Made by a program: the position numbers and the translations under genes
Assembly (NCBI GenBank): GCA_009838645.1
Contig: VXRC01000010.1
Location: forward strand, 1 to 36,414
Length of the DNA stretch: 36,414 nucleotides
DNA from: Gemmatimonadota bacterium
GTDB taxonomy: Bacteria; JAAXHH01
Direction: 5' to 3'
Part shown: positions 1 to 8,448 of the stretch, one piece after another
Position numbering within the stretch: the stretch's first letter is position 1
How the letters are laid out: every line of letters begins with the position of its first letter
Notes under the pieces: model-generated
Seen by the model: only the letters and a program-made list of their open reading frames with translations
The model's database searches: none
What the model was told of the DNA's origin: nothing

Positions 1-110
1 TGGAAGTCAATCTCATGCAGCCCATCGCCATGGACCGGGAACTGCGCTTCGCCATCCGCGAAGGCGGCAGAACCGTCGGCGCGGGCGTCGTCACCGAAGT
101 CATCGAGTAG
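1..110 (+). CDS. tuf: Elongation factor Tu, C-terminal fragment
   Basis: Only the last 35 codons are in the window; the reading frame is complete from base 3 and stops with TAG at 108-110. The peptide matches the very conserved end of EF-Tu domain 3: HPIAM-like PIAMD, then [17 protein letters not shown] and a terminal VIE. EF-Tu carries aminoacyl-tRNA to the ribosome as a GTP complex. It lies 20 bp before rpsJ, the usual str-to-S10 junction, so the str operon probably reads straight into the S10 operon. The 5' part lies outside the window. Confidence 0.95.
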   Translation, partial: EVNLMQPIAMDRELRFAIREGGRTVGAGVVTEVIE

Positions 111-130
111 CAAGGGAGAAGGAGGCCGTC

Positions 131-448
131 ATGGCCAACCAGGCGGACCAGAAGATCAGGATCAGGCTGAAGGCCTGCGACCACGCCATGCTGGACAAGT
201 CGGCCAGGGAGATCACCCAGGCGGCGCAGCGGGCCGGCGCGCGGGTCATGGGACCCATACCGCTGCCGACGAAACGGACCGTGTATACCGTCCTGCGCTC
301 TCCCTTTATCGACAAGAAGTCGAGGGAACAGTTCGAAACGCGCGTGCACAAGCGCCTTATCGATATCTATGACACGTCGCAGCAGACGGTGGACGCGCTC
401 CTGAAACTGGACCTGCCCGCCGGCGTGGACGTGGAAATCAGGGTGTAG
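131..448 (+). CDS. rpsJ: 30S ribosomal protein S10
   Basis: The product has 105 residues, close to the 103 of E. coli S10. Typical motifs are [14 protein letters not shown] at the N-terminus, GPIPLPTKR near residues 41-49 and the closing [12 protein letters not shown]10 sits in the 30S head and is also NusE, a partner in antitermination. A strong purine-rich Shine-Dalgarno (111-124) precedes the ATG. It is the first gene of the S10 block; the stop codon overlaps the Shine-Dalgarno of rplC, so the two are likely translationally coupled. Confidence 0.98.
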   Translation: MANQADQKIRIRLKACDHAMLDKSAREITQAAQRAGARVMGPIPLPTKRTVYTVLRSPFIDKKSREQFETRVHKRLIDIYDTSQQTVDALLKLDLPAGVDVEIRV

Positions 449-459
449 GAGCCTCGAAG

Positions 460-1083
460 ATGCACGGACTGATCGGCAGGAAAATCGGGATGAGCCAGGT
501 CTTTGCCGAGAACGGCGACGCGGTACCGGTCACGGTGATCGAGGCGGGTCCCTGTTACGTCACCCAGGTGAAGACGCTGGAACGCGACGGCTACGAGGCG
601 GCGCAGATCGGTTTCGAAGCGAAGAAGGAGAAGCGGACGACCCGGCCGCTGAAGGGCCACTTCAAGAAGGCGAAGGTCGATCCGCAGCGCATCGTACGCG
701 AGGTCGCGGTGCAGGACATCGCGACCTGCGAACCCGGCCAGGTGGTCGGCGCGGACATTTTCGAGACCGGCGAACTCGTGGACGTGACGGGTTATTTCAA
801 GGGCCGGGGGTTCCAGGGCGTCGTCAAGCGGCACGGTTTCAAAGGCGGCGACAAGACCCGCGGACAGAGCGACCGCTGGCGCCATCCCGGATCGATCGGG
901 CAAAGCGCGACGCCGTCCAAGGTCTTCAAGGGCACCCGCATGGGCGGACGGATGGGCAACAAGCGCGTGACCGTCAGGAACCTGCAGATAGTCGGCGTGG
1001 ACGCCGAGAAGAACATCCTCCTTGTGAAGGGCGCGGTGCCGGGACACCGGAACGGATACGTACTGATCAACCGGACCGGTTAG
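460..1083 (+). CDS. rplC: 50S ribosomal protein L3
   Basis: The 207-residue protein starts MHGLIGRKIGMSQVF and carries the L3 core PGSIGQ (residues 143-148) and KVFKGTRMGGRMGN (154-167). Gln148 corresponds to the glutamine that is N5-methylated in E. coli L3 by PrmB. L3 binds 23S rRNA near the peptidyl transferase centre and is needed early in 50S assembly. AGGAG at 447-451 lies 8 bp before the ATG. The stop codon lies inside the first copy of a 16-bp tandem repeat. Confidence 0.98.
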   Translation: MHGLIGRKIGMSQVFAENGDAVPVTVIEAGPCYVTQVKTLERDGYEAAQIGFEAKKEKRTTRPLKGHFKKAKVDPQRIVREVAVQDIATCEPGQVVGADIFETGELVDVTGYFKGRGFQGVVKRHGFKGGDKTRGQSDRWRHPGSIGQSATPSKVFKGTRMGGRMGNKRVTVRNLQIVGVDAEKNILLVKGAVPGHRNGYVLINRTG

Positions 1084-1107
1084 GCGGAAGGCCGGTTAGG
1101 CGGAAGG
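1076..1107 (+). repeat. Two perfect 16-bp tandem copies covering the rplC stop
   Basis: The unit CCGGTTAGGCGGAAGG occurs at 1076-1091 and again directly at 1092-1107. The first copy contains the rplC stop codon TAG (1081-1083), so the end of the gene has been duplicated into the rplC-rplD spacer. It looks like replication slippage; no function is visible. Confidence 0.9.
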
Positions 1108-1137
1108 CCCGGACCTGAAGGCACGTTGGGAGAAATC

Positions 1138-1770
1138 ATGCCGGTAGTAGCGAAGTTGTTCAACAGCGACGGGACGGAACAGGGCCAGATCGATCTCGAA
1201 GAATCGGTCTTCGGCATTTCCGCCAATGCGCACGCCATGTACGAAGCGGAAAAGATGTACCGTGCCAACCAGCGGCAGGGCACGGCCAGCGCGCAGACCC
1301 GTTCGGAAGTGTCCTACACAGGGAAGAAGATGTTCAGGCAGAAGGGCCTGGGCAGGGCGCGCATGGGCTCCAGGCGGTCCCCGGTTCGCATCGGGGGCGG
1401 CAGGGCCCACGGTCCGAAGCCGCGCAGCTACCGGTACGAGATACCGAAGAAAGTGCGTCGCCTCGCGCTCAAGTCCGTGCTTTCGACCCGCGCGCAGAGC
1501 GGTTCCGTGCTCGTGATCGAGTCGCTCGAGTTCGATGCGCCGAAGACGCGGCAGATGGTGTCTGTGCTGTCCAACATGAACGTGCGCGACAGGAAGTGCC
1601 TGGTGCTCATGGACCGAAGCGACGACGCGGTATACAAGTCCTGCCGCAACATCGTCGACTTGGACATCAACGTGGCCACCGACACCCACGTACACGAGAT
1701 ACTGCGCAACGACTGCCTTATCTTCACCCGCGAGGGGCTGAAGCAGGTCGAGGAGGCGTTGAAATCATGA
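1138..1770 (+). CDS. rplD: 50S ribosomal protein L4
   Basis: The 210-residue product starts MPVVAKLFNSDG. The ATG at 1138 is preferred over an in-frame TTG at 1126 because GGGAGA at 1128-1133 is a correctly spaced ribosome binding site. The RNA-binding loop is recognisable as TGKKMFRQKGLGRARMGSRR followed by GGGRAHGPKPR. L4 lines the peptide exit tunnel and, in E. coli, represses its own S10 operon; whether that happens here cannot be seen. Its end overlaps rplW by 4 bp (ATGA). Confidence 0.97.
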   Translation: MPVVAKLFNSDGTEQGQIDLEESVFGISANAHAMYEAEKMYRANQRQGTASAQTRSEVSYTGKKMFRQKGLGRARMGSRRSPVRIGGGRAHGPKPRSYRYEIPKKVRRLALKSVLSTRAQSGSVLVIESLEFDAPKTRQMVSVLSNMNVRDRKCLVLMDRSDDAVYKSCRNIVDLDINVATDTHVHEILRNDCLIFTREGLKQVEEALKS

Positions 1771-2060
1771 CGAAGGACCCACGGGCCATCGTGTCGCGCC
1801 CCCTGGTGACGGAGAAGAACCACGTGCTCCAGGAAGAGCAGAACAAGTACGTGTTCGAAGTGGCCAGAGACGTGAACAAGCTGGAAATCAAGCGGGCCAT
1901 CGAAGCGATCTTCGACGTGCAGGTCGAGTCGGTGCGCACCCTCCGCATGAAGGGCAAGGTAAAGCGTCTCGGACGTTTCGAGGGACGCCGGCCCGACTGG
2001 AAGAAGGCCATCGTGAAACTCGTCGACGGCGATATCATCGACCTGTACACGGGAACCTGA
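1767..2060 (+). CDS. rplW: 50S ribosomal protein L23
   Basis: The 97-residue product is near the usual length of about 95-100. It starts MTKDPRAIVSRPLVTEKN and contains the family signature YVFEVARDVNKLEIKRAIE and VQVESVRTLRMKGK. The ATG overlaps the rplD TGA (1767-1770), and AGGAGG at 1751-1756 inside rplD is the ribosome binding site. L23 sits at the tunnel exit and docks trigger factor, SRP and SecY. A longer frame opening at 1596 inside rplD was rejected because its extra N-terminus has no L23 similarity. Confidence 0.97.
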   Translation: MTKDPRAIVSRPLVTEKNHVLQEEQNKYVFEVARDVNKLEIKRAIEAIFDVQVESVRTLRMKGKVKRLGRFEGRRPDWKKAIVKLVDGDIIDLYTGT

Positions 2061-2134
2061 TCGCGGGGTCTGCCCCGGTCATGCCCGGCCGCGCCGGGTC
2101 GTGACCGAGCGCGGCCCGAAGAGGAACACAAGCT

Positions 2135-2959
2135 ATGGCAGTACGCACATTCAGACCCAAGACCCCCGGTCAGCGGTTCAAGACCGTGTCCTCCTTCAAG
2201 GAGATCACGAAGGAAACGCCGGAGTCCTCCCTCGTCCGTCCCCTGAAGAAATCGGGCGGGCGGAACAACCTGGGACGGACGACGGCCCGCCACCGCGGCG
2301 GCGGCCACAAGCGGCGCTACCGCTTAATCGATTTCCGGCGCGACAAGACCGGCGTCCCGGCCAGGGTCCATGCCATCGAGTACGATCCGAACCGTTCGGC
2401 GCGGATCGCGCTGCTGCACTACGCGGACGGCGAGAAGCGCTACATCCTCGCGCCGCTCGGCCTGTCGGTGGGCCATACGGTCATGTCCGGAAGCCAGTCG
2501 GAGATCCGGAGCGGCAACCATATGCCCCTGGACCACATCCCCCTGGGCACGATGCTGCACAACATCGAGCTTTCGCCCGGGCGCGGCGGACAGCTCGTAA
2601 GGTCCGCGGGCGGGGCCGCCCAGTTGATGTCGCGGGACGGCGGCTTTGCCCAGTTGCGCCTGCCCTCCGGGGAAATCCGGCGGGTACCCGAGGCCTGTTC
2701 CGCCACGATCGGACAGGTGGGCAACACGGACCACGAGAACATATCGCTCGGCAAGGCCGGGCGCGCCCGGTGGCTGGGGCGGCGCGGCTATTCCCGCGGC
2801 GTGGCGAAGAACCCCGTGGATCACCCCATGGGCGGAGGAGAAGGCAAGAGTTCAGGCGGCCGGCACCCCGTGTCTCCGTGGGGAAAGAAGACCAAGGGCT
2901 TGCGGACGCGCAAGAAGAACAAAAAATCGGATACTCAGATCATCAAGCGGCGTAAATAG
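2135..2959 (+). CDS. rplB: 50S ribosomal protein L2
   Basis: The product has 274 residues (E. coli 273). Typical stretches are [20 protein letters not shown] (40-59) and [12 protein letters not shown] (226-237). The His matching the functionally important His229 of E. coli mature L2 is present (His230). The second His of the usual HPH triplet is Met232, a form I associate with Bacteroidetes and relatives. L2 bridges the subunits and supports the peptidyl transferase centre. GAGGAA at 2121-2126 is the ribosome binding site. The 74-bp spacer before it shows no structure I can name. Confidence 0.98.
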   Translation: MAVRTFRPKTPGQRFKTVSSFKEITKETPESSLVRPLKKSGGRNNLGRTTARHRGGGHKRRYRLIDFRRDKTGVPARVHAIEYDPNRSARIALLHYADGEKRYILAPLGLSVGHTVMSGSQSEIRSGNHMPLDHIPLGTMLHNIELSPGRGGQLVRSAGGAAQLMSRDGGFAQLRLPSGEIRRVPEACSATIGQVGNTDHENISLGKAGRARWLGRRGYSRGVAKNPVDHPMGGGEGKSSGGRHPVSPWGKKTKGLRTRKKNKKSDTQIIKRRK

Positions 2960-2985
2960 TCGGAGGAAGATCGTGGGAGGCGATG

Positions 2986-3273
2986 ATGGGCCGTTCGGTC
3001 AAGAAGGGGCCGTACATTGACGACAGCGTCAAGAAGAAGATCGACGAACTGAACCGGACCGGCGAGAAGCGGGTGGTCCGCACCTGGGCCCGCGCCAGCA
3101 CGATCACGCCGGACTTCGTCGGCCATACGCTGGCCATTCACAACGGCAACAAGTTCATTCCGGTCTACATCTCGGAGAACATGGTGGGCCACAAGCTCGG
3201 TGAATTCGCGCCGACGCGCACCTACCGTGGGCACAGCGGACGGGTCACGGAACGTTCCACGCAGTTGAAGTAG
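2986..3273 (+). CDS. rpsS: 30S ribosomal protein S19
   Basis: The 95-residue product starts [13 protein letters not shown] and contains the conserved [16 protein letters not shown]. Two adjacent ATGs exist, at 2983 and 2986. The second is chosen because GGGAGG (2975-2980) is then 5 bp away rather than 2, and because the N-terminus then matches the family. S19 lies in the 30S head, contacts S13 and binds 16S rRNA. It follows rplB by 26 bp. Confidence 0.97.
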   Translation: MGRSVKKGPYIDDSVKKKIDELNRTGEKRVVRTWARASTITPDFVGHTLAIHNGNKFIPVYISENMVGHKLGEFAPTRTYRGHSGRVTERSTQLK

Positions 3274-3309
3274 TAACCGGACGCTAGAGAACAGGGGAGA
3301 ACTAATAAG

Positions 3310-3648
3310 ATGGAAGCCCGTGCAACGGCGCGGCAGGTACGCGGCTCCGCACGCAAGATACGCCAGGTGGCGGACATGATCCGCGGCCGGTCCGTACAGG
3401 AAGCCCTGAACATTCTTCAGTTCGTGCCCAAGGCGTGCGCCCGACCGCTCGAGAAGACCGTGCGTTCCGCGACGGCGAACGCCATGAACGTGGACGACGA
3501 ACACACGCTGGATATCGAGGACCTGAAGATCAAGACCGTTTACGTCGATGGCGGTCCGGTCATGAAACGCATCCATTACGGCCCCCGCGGCAGCGCATCC
3601 ACGATCCGGAAGCGCACGAGCCATATCACCGTGGTGGTCGCGGACTAG
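3310..3648 (+). CDS. rplV: 50S ribosomal protein L22
   Basis: The 112-residue protein has the L22 fold motifs RGSARKIRQVADMIRG near the start and VDGGPVMKRIHYGPRGSAS followed by IRKRTSHITVVV at the end. The extended loop contacts the exit tunnel, where macrolide-resistance changes occur in other bacteria. AGGGGAG at 3293-3299 is the ribosome binding site. The stop codon sits in the first of four decamer-like repeats that fill part of the spacer to rpsC. Confidence 0.97.
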   Translation: MEARATARQVRGSARKIRQVADMIRGRSVQEALNILQFVPKACARPLEKTVRSATANAMNVDDEHTLDIEDLKIKTVYVDGGPVMKRIHYGPRGSASTIRKRTSHITVVVAD

Positions 3649-3680
3649 CCTGGACTAGCCCGGATCAGCCCGGACCGGAC
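3641..3680 (+). repeat. Four degenerate 10-bp tandem units over the rplV stop
   Basis: Four consecutive decamers start at 3641, 3651, 3661 and 3671, related to CGGACTAGCC (the second differs by one base, the third by two, the fourth is diverged). The first contains the rplV TAG at 3646-3648, so again a stop-codon region is duplicated into a ribosomal spacer. No hairpin with a T-tract is present, so a terminator is unlikely. Confidence 0.75.
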
Positions 3681-3730
3681 AGGCGCGGACGGCCATTCAC
3701 CCGGGAGTTCCGACGACAGGAGTTGACGAA

Positions 3731-4396
3731 GTGGGCCAGAAAACACATCCGATCGGTTTCCGTCTTGGCGTGATCAAGACCTGGCAGTCCAATTGGTATT
3801 CCGACCGAAACATGGCGGACCTGCTCCAGGAAGACCTCATGATCCGCCGCTACGTCAAGAGCCGCCTCTCGCGGGCCGGCATCGCCAAGGTCGAAATCGA
3901 GCGGGCTCCGCAGAAGGCCACCATTACCATACACACCGCCCGTCCCGGCATCGTGATCGGACGCAAGGGCGCCGAAGTGGACAAGCTCAGGGATGAACTC
4001 CAGCATCTGACCGGAAAAGAGATCTACATCAACATACAGGAGATCCGCCGTCCGGAACTGGACGCCCAGTTGATCGGCGACAGTATCGCCCGGCAGATCG
4101 AACAGCGAATCAGTTTCCGCAGGGCCATGAAGAAATCCATCACCGCGGCCATGCGCATGGGCGCCGAGGGCATCAAGATCACCTGTGGCGGCCGGCTCGG
4201 CGGCGCGGAGATGGCCCGGGTCGAGTCCTTTAACGACGGGCGCGTGCCGCTTCACACGCTCCGGGCGGACATCGATTACGCCCGGTCCACCGCCCACACC
4301 ACCTACGGGTGCATCGGCATCAAGGTGTGGATCTGCAAGGGCGAGATCATCAAGGGTGAAGAAGGGGAAGCCGGGGCAGGACAGGCGACGTTATAG
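3731..4396 (+). CDS. rpsC: 30S ribosomal protein S3
   Basis: The 221-residue product starts at a GTG and reads [13 protein letters not shown], the invariant S3 N-terminus. The KH domain motif is [15 protein letters not shown], and the C-terminal domain contains [21 protein letters not shown]3 lies at the mRNA entry site of the 30S subunit and takes part in the ribosomal helicase activity. AGGAG at 3718-3722 is 8 bp from the GTG. The length is typical. Confidence 0.98.
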   Translation: MGQKTHPIGFRLGVIKTWQSNWYSDRNMADLLQEDLMIRRYVKSRLSRAGIAKVEIERAPQKATITIHTARPGIVIGRKGAEVDKLRDELQHLTGKEIYINIQEIRRPELDAQLIGDSIARQIEQRISFRRAMKKSITAAMRMGAEGIKITCGGRLGGAEMARVESFNDGRVPLHTLRADIDYARSTAHTTYGCIGIKVWICKGEIIKGEEGEAGAGQATL

Positions 4397-4483
4397 GTCG
4401 GGTCGCCGGGCGGTATACGGCCCTTCGGGACCGATTGCCCGCCGCGTACGCGACCAGACGGGACTATTCGAGGAGATAACAAG

Positions 4484-4900
4484 ATGTTAATGCCGAAGCG
4501 ACTGAAGTACCGCAAGAGACAGCGCGGCCGCATGACGGGCATCGCGACGCGCGGCGCCACGCTGGAATTCGGCGATTACGGTATTCAGGCGCTGGAACCG
4601 GGCTGGATCACCAACCGGCAGATCGAAGCGGCCCGTATCGCCATGGTCCATCACATGCGGCGTGGCGGCAAAGTGTGGATCCGGATCTTTCCAGACAAGG
4701 TCCTCACCGAAAAGCCCGCTGAAACACGCATGGGTAAAGGCAAGGGCAGCCCCACCGGAAACTGGGTGGCCGTGGTGAAGCCCGGACGCATTCTTTTCGA
4801 ACTGCGGGGCGTGGCCTCCGATATGGCCCGGGAGTCCATCGCGCTGGCCCAGCAGAAGTTGTCGGTCAAGACCCGCCTGGTGGTCCGCGAAGACCTCTAG
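4484..4900 (+). CDS. rplP: 50S ribosomal protein L16
   Basis: The 138-residue protein begins [17 protein letters not shown], nearly the family consensus. It contains [21 protein letters not shown] and the arginine region that, in E. coli, includes a hydroxylated Arg. L16 organises the A-site region of the 50S subunit. AGGAG at 4471-4475 precedes the ATG by 8 bp. An 87-bp spacer separates it from rpsC, with no clear terminator or promoter. Confidence 0.98.
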   Translation: MLMPKRLKYRKRQRGRMTGIATRGATLEFGDYGIQALEPGWITNRQIEAARIAMVHHMRRGGKVWIRIFPDKVLTEKPAETRMGKGKGSPTGNWVAVVKPGRILFELRGVASDMARESIALAQQKLSVKTRLVVREDL

Positions 4901-4927
4901 CGGGCCTGTTCTCGAGGAAGGGAAGGC

Positions 4928-5188
4928 ATGAAACTGTACGAACTTCGTCAACTGTCCGAGACAGAGCTCCGCGACCGGGTGGCCGAACTGAGGGAAGAGA
5001 TTTTCAACCTGAACTTTCAGAAGGCGACGCGGCAGATGGCGGATGCGAAACGCATCTCGTCGTCGCGCCGGGAAATCGCCCGGATTCTTACGCTCCTGCA
5101 CGAGGATGAACTCCAGATCCGATCCATCCAGGCGGCGAGCGATGAGAACCGGGAAGACGGACAGGGTGATCCGGGAGAAGACGCATGA
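4928..5188 (+). CDS. rpmC: 50S ribosomal protein L29
   Basis: The 86-residue product carries the L29 core: [26 protein letters not shown] (split here as [13 protein letters not shown] and [11 protein letters not shown]) and [11 protein letters not shown]. Most L29 proteins have 60-70 residues; this one has an extra acidic C-terminal tail of about 20 residues ending [14 protein letters not shown]29 sits near the tunnel exit beside L23. The stop overlaps the rpsQ start in an ATGA. Confidence 0.95.
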   Translation: MKLYELRQLSETELRDRVAELREEIFNLNFQKATRQMADAKRISSSRREIARILTLLHEDELQIRSIQAASDENREDGQGDPGEDA

Positions 5189-5448
5189 AGGAGCGGGGAC
5201 ACAGGAAGAACCGCGTGGGGCGCGTGCTCAGCAACAAGATGGAAAAGACCATCACCATCGCCGTCGAACGGATGGTGAAGCATCCTTTCTACGGCAGGTA
5301 CGTGCGGCGCACCACCAAGCTGACGGTCCATGACGAAGAACAGACGTGCCGGATCGGCGACATCGTCCGGGTCACGGAGACACGTCCGCTGAGCAAGAAC
5401 AAGCGCTGGCGGCTGACGGAAGTCATCCAGCGCGCGGAACAGGTCTAG
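5185..5448 (+). CDS. rpsQ: 30S ribosomal protein S17
   Basis: The 87-residue product has the S17 OB-fold signature [22 protein letters not shown], seen as [14 protein letters not shown] and [14 protein letters not shown], then [23 protein letters not shown] near the C-terminus ([15 protein letters not shown]). S17 binds 16S rRNA helix 11 early in 30S assembly. The ATG overlaps the rpmC TGA, so translation is probably coupled. Confidence 0.97.
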   Translation: MKERGHRKNRVGRVLSNKMEKTITIAVERMVKHPFYGRYVRRTTKLTVHDEEQTCRIGDIVRVTETRPLSKNKRWRLTEVIQRAEQV

Positions 5449-5504
5449 TCTTCCTTAAGGCATGGCCTTAGTATCGGGAAGACGGCGAACGGGAAAGAAA
5501 CAAG

Positions 5505-5873
5505 ATGATTCAAGAGTATACCTGGTTGAACGTCGCGGACAACACGGGCGCCCGGCAGGTCCGCTGCATCAAGGTCCTGGGCGGCACCGGCCGGCGGTAC
5601 GCCAGCGTGGGCGACCGGTTCGTGGGATCGGTGAAGGAAGCCGCTCCCGGCGGTTCGGTGAAGAAGGGCGAGGTGGTAAAGGCCGTGGTCGTGCGGGTCC
5701 GTAAGGAAGTGCGGCGACGCGACGGGACCTACATCCGGTTCGACGAGAACGCGGCCGTACTGATCGACGACCAGGGCGAACCGAGGGGAACGCGCATATT
5801 CGGCCCCGTCGCCCGGGAACTGCGCGAGCGCGAATACACTCGCATCGTTTCGCTCGCCCCCGAGGTCCTCTAG
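5505..5873 (+). CDS. rplN: 50S ribosomal protein L14
   Basis: The 122-residue protein matches the invariant L14 length. Motifs are [24 protein letters not shown] and [19 protein letters not shown]14 forms intersubunit bridge B8 and is the docking site of the silencing factor RsfS. The purine-rich ribosome binding site (GGGAAAG, 5491-5497) is modest. A three-copy tandem repeat starts 5 bp after the stop. Confidence 0.98.
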   Translation: MIQEYTWLNVADNTGARQVRCIKVLGGTGRRYASVGDRFVGSVKEAAPGGSVKKGEVVKAVVVRVRKEVRRRDGTYIRFDENAAVLIDDQGEPRGTRIFGPVARELREREYTRIVSLAPEVL

Positions 5874-5877
5874 GGTC

Positions 5878-5920
5878 CGGAAGGCCGGCGAACGGAAGGC
5901 CGGCGAACGGAAGGCCGGCG
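5878..5920 (+). repeat. Three near-tandem 15-bp units in the rplN-rplX spacer
   Basis: The unit CGGAAGGCCGGCGAA occurs at 5878-5892 and 5893-5907, with a third copy truncated to 13 bp at 5908-5920. The repeats carry GGAAGG purine motifs and end just before the real ribosome binding site of rplX (AAGGAG, 5923-5928). This suggests slippage expansion of a ribosome-binding-like sequence. Confidence 0.85.
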
Positions 5921-5936
5921 GGAAGGAGCTGATCGG

Positions 5937-6161
5937 ATGCATGTCAAGAAGGGCGATACCGTCGTAGTGCTCACCGGCGATGCCCGCGGCGAGACCGGGC
6001 GGGTACTGAAGGTGTTGCCGGAAAAGAACAAGGTCATCGTGGAAGGGCTGAACTTCGTAACGCGCCACACGCGGCCCACCCAGACCAATCCGCAGGGCGG
6101 CCGGCTCGAAAAAGAGGCCCCCTTGCACGCGTCCAACGTGAAAGTGATCGCCGAGGGATAA
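5937..6161 (+). CDS. rplX: 50S ribosomal protein L24 (short form)
   Basis: The 74-residue product contains the KOW motif [21 protein letters not shown] and the conserved [14 protein letters not shown] and [15 protein letters not shown] stretches. Typical bacterial L24 has about 100 residues, so the C-terminal extension seen in E. coli and Bacillus is missing. The frame ends cleanly with TAA and rplE follows 13 bp later, so this looks like a natural short version and not a frameshift. L24 initiates 50S assembly near the tunnel exit. Confidence 0.95.
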   Translation: MHVKKGDTVVVLTGDARGETGRVLKVLPEKNKVIVEGLNFVTRHTRPTQTNPQGGRLEKEAPLHASNVKVIAEG

Positions 6162-6174
6162 CGGGAATACGAAC

Positions 6175-6723
6175 ATGGCACGATTGAAAGAACAATACAA
6201 CAGCGAGATCAGGCCCGCGCTTCTGCAGCACTTCGGCTACGGCAACACCATGCAGGTGCCGCGCATCGAGAAAGTGGTCCTGAACATGGGCGTGGGCGAG
6301 GGTTCGCAGAACGCCGGCCTGCTGGACAGCGCCGTTTCGGAACTGACGGCGATTACCGGGCAGAAAGCCGTGGTGACCCGGGCCAGGAAGTCCATTTCGA
6401 ATTTCAAGATACGGGAAGGCATGCCCGTCGGCTGCCGGGTAACCCTCCGGGGCGCCCGCATGTACGAGTTTCTCGATCGCCTGATCAACGTGGCGATCCC
6501 CCGTATCCGCGACTTCCGCGGCGTGTCGACGAGGTCGTTCGACGGTCGGGGAAACTATACCCTCGGGTTGACCGAGCAGACGATCTTTCCCGAAATCGAC
6601 TACGACCAGGTCGATCTGTTCCGGGGCATGGACATCACGATCGTAACTTCGGCGAATACCGACGAGGAGAGTGCGGAGCTGCTCAGGCATCTCGGCATGC
6701 CCTTCAGGGATCAGCCGGTGTAG
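6175..6723 (+). CDS. rplE: 50S ribosomal protein L5
   Basis: The 182-residue protein has L5 signatures [43 protein letters not shown] and [21 protein letters not shown]5 binds 5S rRNA and forms bridge B1b with S13. Length is standard. It is followed by an 83-bp spacer with GGACGGACC-type short repeats and no terminator. Confidence 0.98.
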   Translation: MARLKEQYNSEIRPALLQHFGYGNTMQVPRIEKVVLNMGVGEGSQNAGLLDSAVSELTAITGQKAVVTRARKSISNFKIREGMPVGCRVTLRGARMYEFLDRLINVAIPRIRDFRGVSTRSFDGRGNYTLGLTEQTIFPEIDYDQVDLFRGMDITIVTSANTDEESAELLRHLGMPFRDQPV

Positions 6724-6806
6724 GGTCCGGCGGGCAGGACGGGCCGGACGGACCAGACGGACCGCCGGTTTCGAGCCGGAAATCTGAAATACCGAGAGGG
6801 GGACGA

Positions 6807-6992
6807 GTGGCCAAGAAGTCGTTGATCGCAAAGGCGAATAGAAAGCCTAAATACAAGGTGCGCGCGTACAGCCGTTGCAGGCAGTGCGGACGCCCCCGCG
6901 CCTACATGCGCCGCTTCGGAATCTGTCGCATCTGTTTCCGGACGCTGGCCCTGCAGGGCGAGATTCCGGGTGTGACAAAGGCCAGCTGGTAG
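6807..6992 (+). CDS. rpsN: 30S ribosomal protein S14, zinc-binding type (S14Z)
   Basis: The 61-residue product starts at a GTG and has the short zinc-ribbon S14 form, with Cys24-X2-Cys27 and Cys40-X2-Cys43. The end [10 protein letters not shown] is diagnostic. S14 completes the 30S head. The four cysteines are intact, so this is the zinc-containing (C+) version; no cysteine-free copy is in the window. GAGAGGGGG upstream provides the ribosome binding site. Confidence 0.97.
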   Translation: MAKKSLIAKANRKPKYKVRAYSRCRQCGRPRAYMRRFGICRICFRTLALQGEIPGVTKASW

Positions 6993-7028
6993 CAGTACGG
7001 GGCTGTTTCGAGAGGGAGAATGAGCAAG

Positions 7029-7427
7029 ATGTCAATGACGGATCCGATTGCGGATATGCTGACCCGGATACGCAACGCGTGCCAGGCGAAGCACCAGCGA
7101 GTCGAGGTGCCGGCCTCGAAGGTCAAGGCGGAAATCGCCCGTATCCTGCTAAGCCACAAGTTCATCAGCCACTTTACCCAGGTGGAAGACGGGAAACAGG
7201 GCATCATCCGGATCTACCTCAGGTACGGACCGGTGGGCGAATCGATCATTTCCACGCTCAAGCGCATCAGCAAGCCCGGCCGGCGGGTGTACGTGAAGGC
7301 GGACGGCCTTCCCAGGGTCCTGAACGGCCTCGGTGTGGCCATTTTGAGCACGCCCAAAGGCATCGTCACGGACCGCGAAGCGCGCCAGCTGAACACGGGC
7401 GGCGAAGTGTTGTGTTACATCTGGTAG
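7029..7427 (+). CDS. rpsH: 30S ribosomal protein S8
   Basis: The 132-residue product reads [17 protein letters not shown] and ends GGEVLCYIW, both hallmarks of S8. Three in-frame ATGs exist, at 7020, 7029 and 7035. AGGGAG (7013-7018) is only 1 bp from the first but 10 bp from the second, and the second also gives the family N-terminus, so 7029 is chosen. S8 binds the centre of 16S rRNA and represses the spc operon in E. coli. Confidence 0.96.
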   Translation: MSMTDPIADMLTRIRNACQAKHQRVEVPASKVKAEIARILLSHKFISHFTQVEDGKQGIIRIYLRYGPVGESIISTLKRISKPGRRVYVKADGLPRVLNGLGVAILSTPKGIVTDREARQLNTGGEVLCYIW

Positions 7428-7451
7428 TCCGGAACACCGGAAGGAGTCGGG

Positions 7452-7991
7452 GTGTCACGAATAGGTAAACTGCCGATAGCGATCCCGGACGGGGTCCAGG
7501 TTTCGATAGACGGCCGGTCCGTCAACGTGAAGGGTCCGAAGGGCGAACTTTCCCACCGGATACCCACCCAGATCAGCGCCGTACTGGAAGACGGGCACGT
7601 GGTGGTGGGACGTCAAAACGAGTCCAGGCAGTCGCGCGCCCTGCACGGGCTGAGCCGTTCACTGATCGCCAACATGGTGGAAGGCGTCGTCAGCGGGTAC
7701 GATCGTACGCTCGAGATCGTCGGCGTGGGCTACCGGGCGGAGCTCAAGGGCGGCAACCTGACGCTCACCCTGGGGTATTCCCACCCCGTGATCTTCCAGG
7801 CGCCGCCGGACGTGGACCTCGAGGTGACGGACGGCAACCGGATAACGGTCCGGGGTATCGACAAGCAACTCGTAGGCCAGGTGGCCGCGGTGATCCGGTC
7901 GTTCAAGAAGCCGGAACCCTACAAGGGCAAGGGCATACGCTACGACGACGAACAGGTACGCAGGAAGGCCGGCAAGACCGGGGCGGCCTGA
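7452..7991 (+). CDS. rplF: 50S ribosomal protein L6
   Basis: The 179-residue product starts at a GTG (SRIGKLPIAIP) with AAGGAG at 7441-7446. It has the two L6 repeats and the signature EPYKGKGIRYDDEQVRRKAGKTG near the C-terminus (PEPYKGKGIRYDDE, RKAGKTG). L6 lies near the factor-binding site of the 50S subunit. Length is typical (E. coli 177). Confidence 0.97.
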   Translation: MSRIGKLPIAIPDGVQVSIDGRSVNVKGPKGELSHRIPTQISAVLEDGHVVVGRQNESRQSRALHGLSRSLIANMVEGVVSGYDRTLEIVGVGYRAELKGGNLTLTLGYSHPVIFQAPPDVDLEVTDGNRITVRGIDKQLVGQVAAVIRSFKKPEPYKGKGIRYDDEQVRRKAGKTGAA

Positions 7992-8012
7992 CGGGAGGAC
8001 GGGTAGAGGATC

Positions 8013-8387
8013 ATGTCCAGGAAAACGCAGCAGAGAGCCAGGATGCGGAAAGTCCGCCATCGCCGGGTAAGGAAGTCCATCCGGGGCGACGCGGCCCGGC
8101 CGCGCCTGAACGTATTCAGGAGTCTTAAGCACATCTACGCCCAGGTCATCGACGATACGGCGGGCGCCACGCTGCTGTCCCTTTCCACCAACACGCCCGA
8201 GATCAGGTCGCAGCTGGAGTCGGGCATGGACCGGAAGGCGCAGAGCAGGCTCGTGGGGCAGGTGCTGGGAGAGAAGATGAAGGCGCAGGGCGTGTCCAGC
8301 GTGACCTTCGACCGCGGCGGATACCAGTATCACGGCCGGGTGAAGGCCCTCGCGGAAGGCGTGCGCGAATGCGGACTGGAGTTTTAG
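8013..8387 (+). CDS. rplR: 50S ribosomal protein L18
   Basis: The 124-residue protein has an Arg-rich N-terminus, then RPRLNVFRSLKHIYAQVIDD and the closing FDRGGYQYHGRVKALAEG, which is the L18 signature. It binds 5S rRNA with L5 and L25. It lies 21 bp after rplF, with GAGGA-like purines before the ATG. Confidence 0.97.
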   Translation: MSRKTQQRARMRKVRHRRVRKSIRGDAARPRLNVFRSLKHIYAQVIDDTAGATLLSLSTNTPEIRSQLESGMDRKAQSRLVGQVLGEKMKAQGVSSVTFDRGGYQYHGRVKALAEGVRECGLEF

Positions 8388-8448
8388 AAAGTCCGCGCCG
8401 CTGAATGCCGGAACGTCCGCGTGTCATAACTGATGAAGGGAGCGTAAA

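Noticed and set aside
1596-1766. Upstream extension of rplW
   Set aside because: It overlaps rplD out of frame and adds an unrelated Arg/His-rich stretch; ATG 1767 has a good ribosome binding site.
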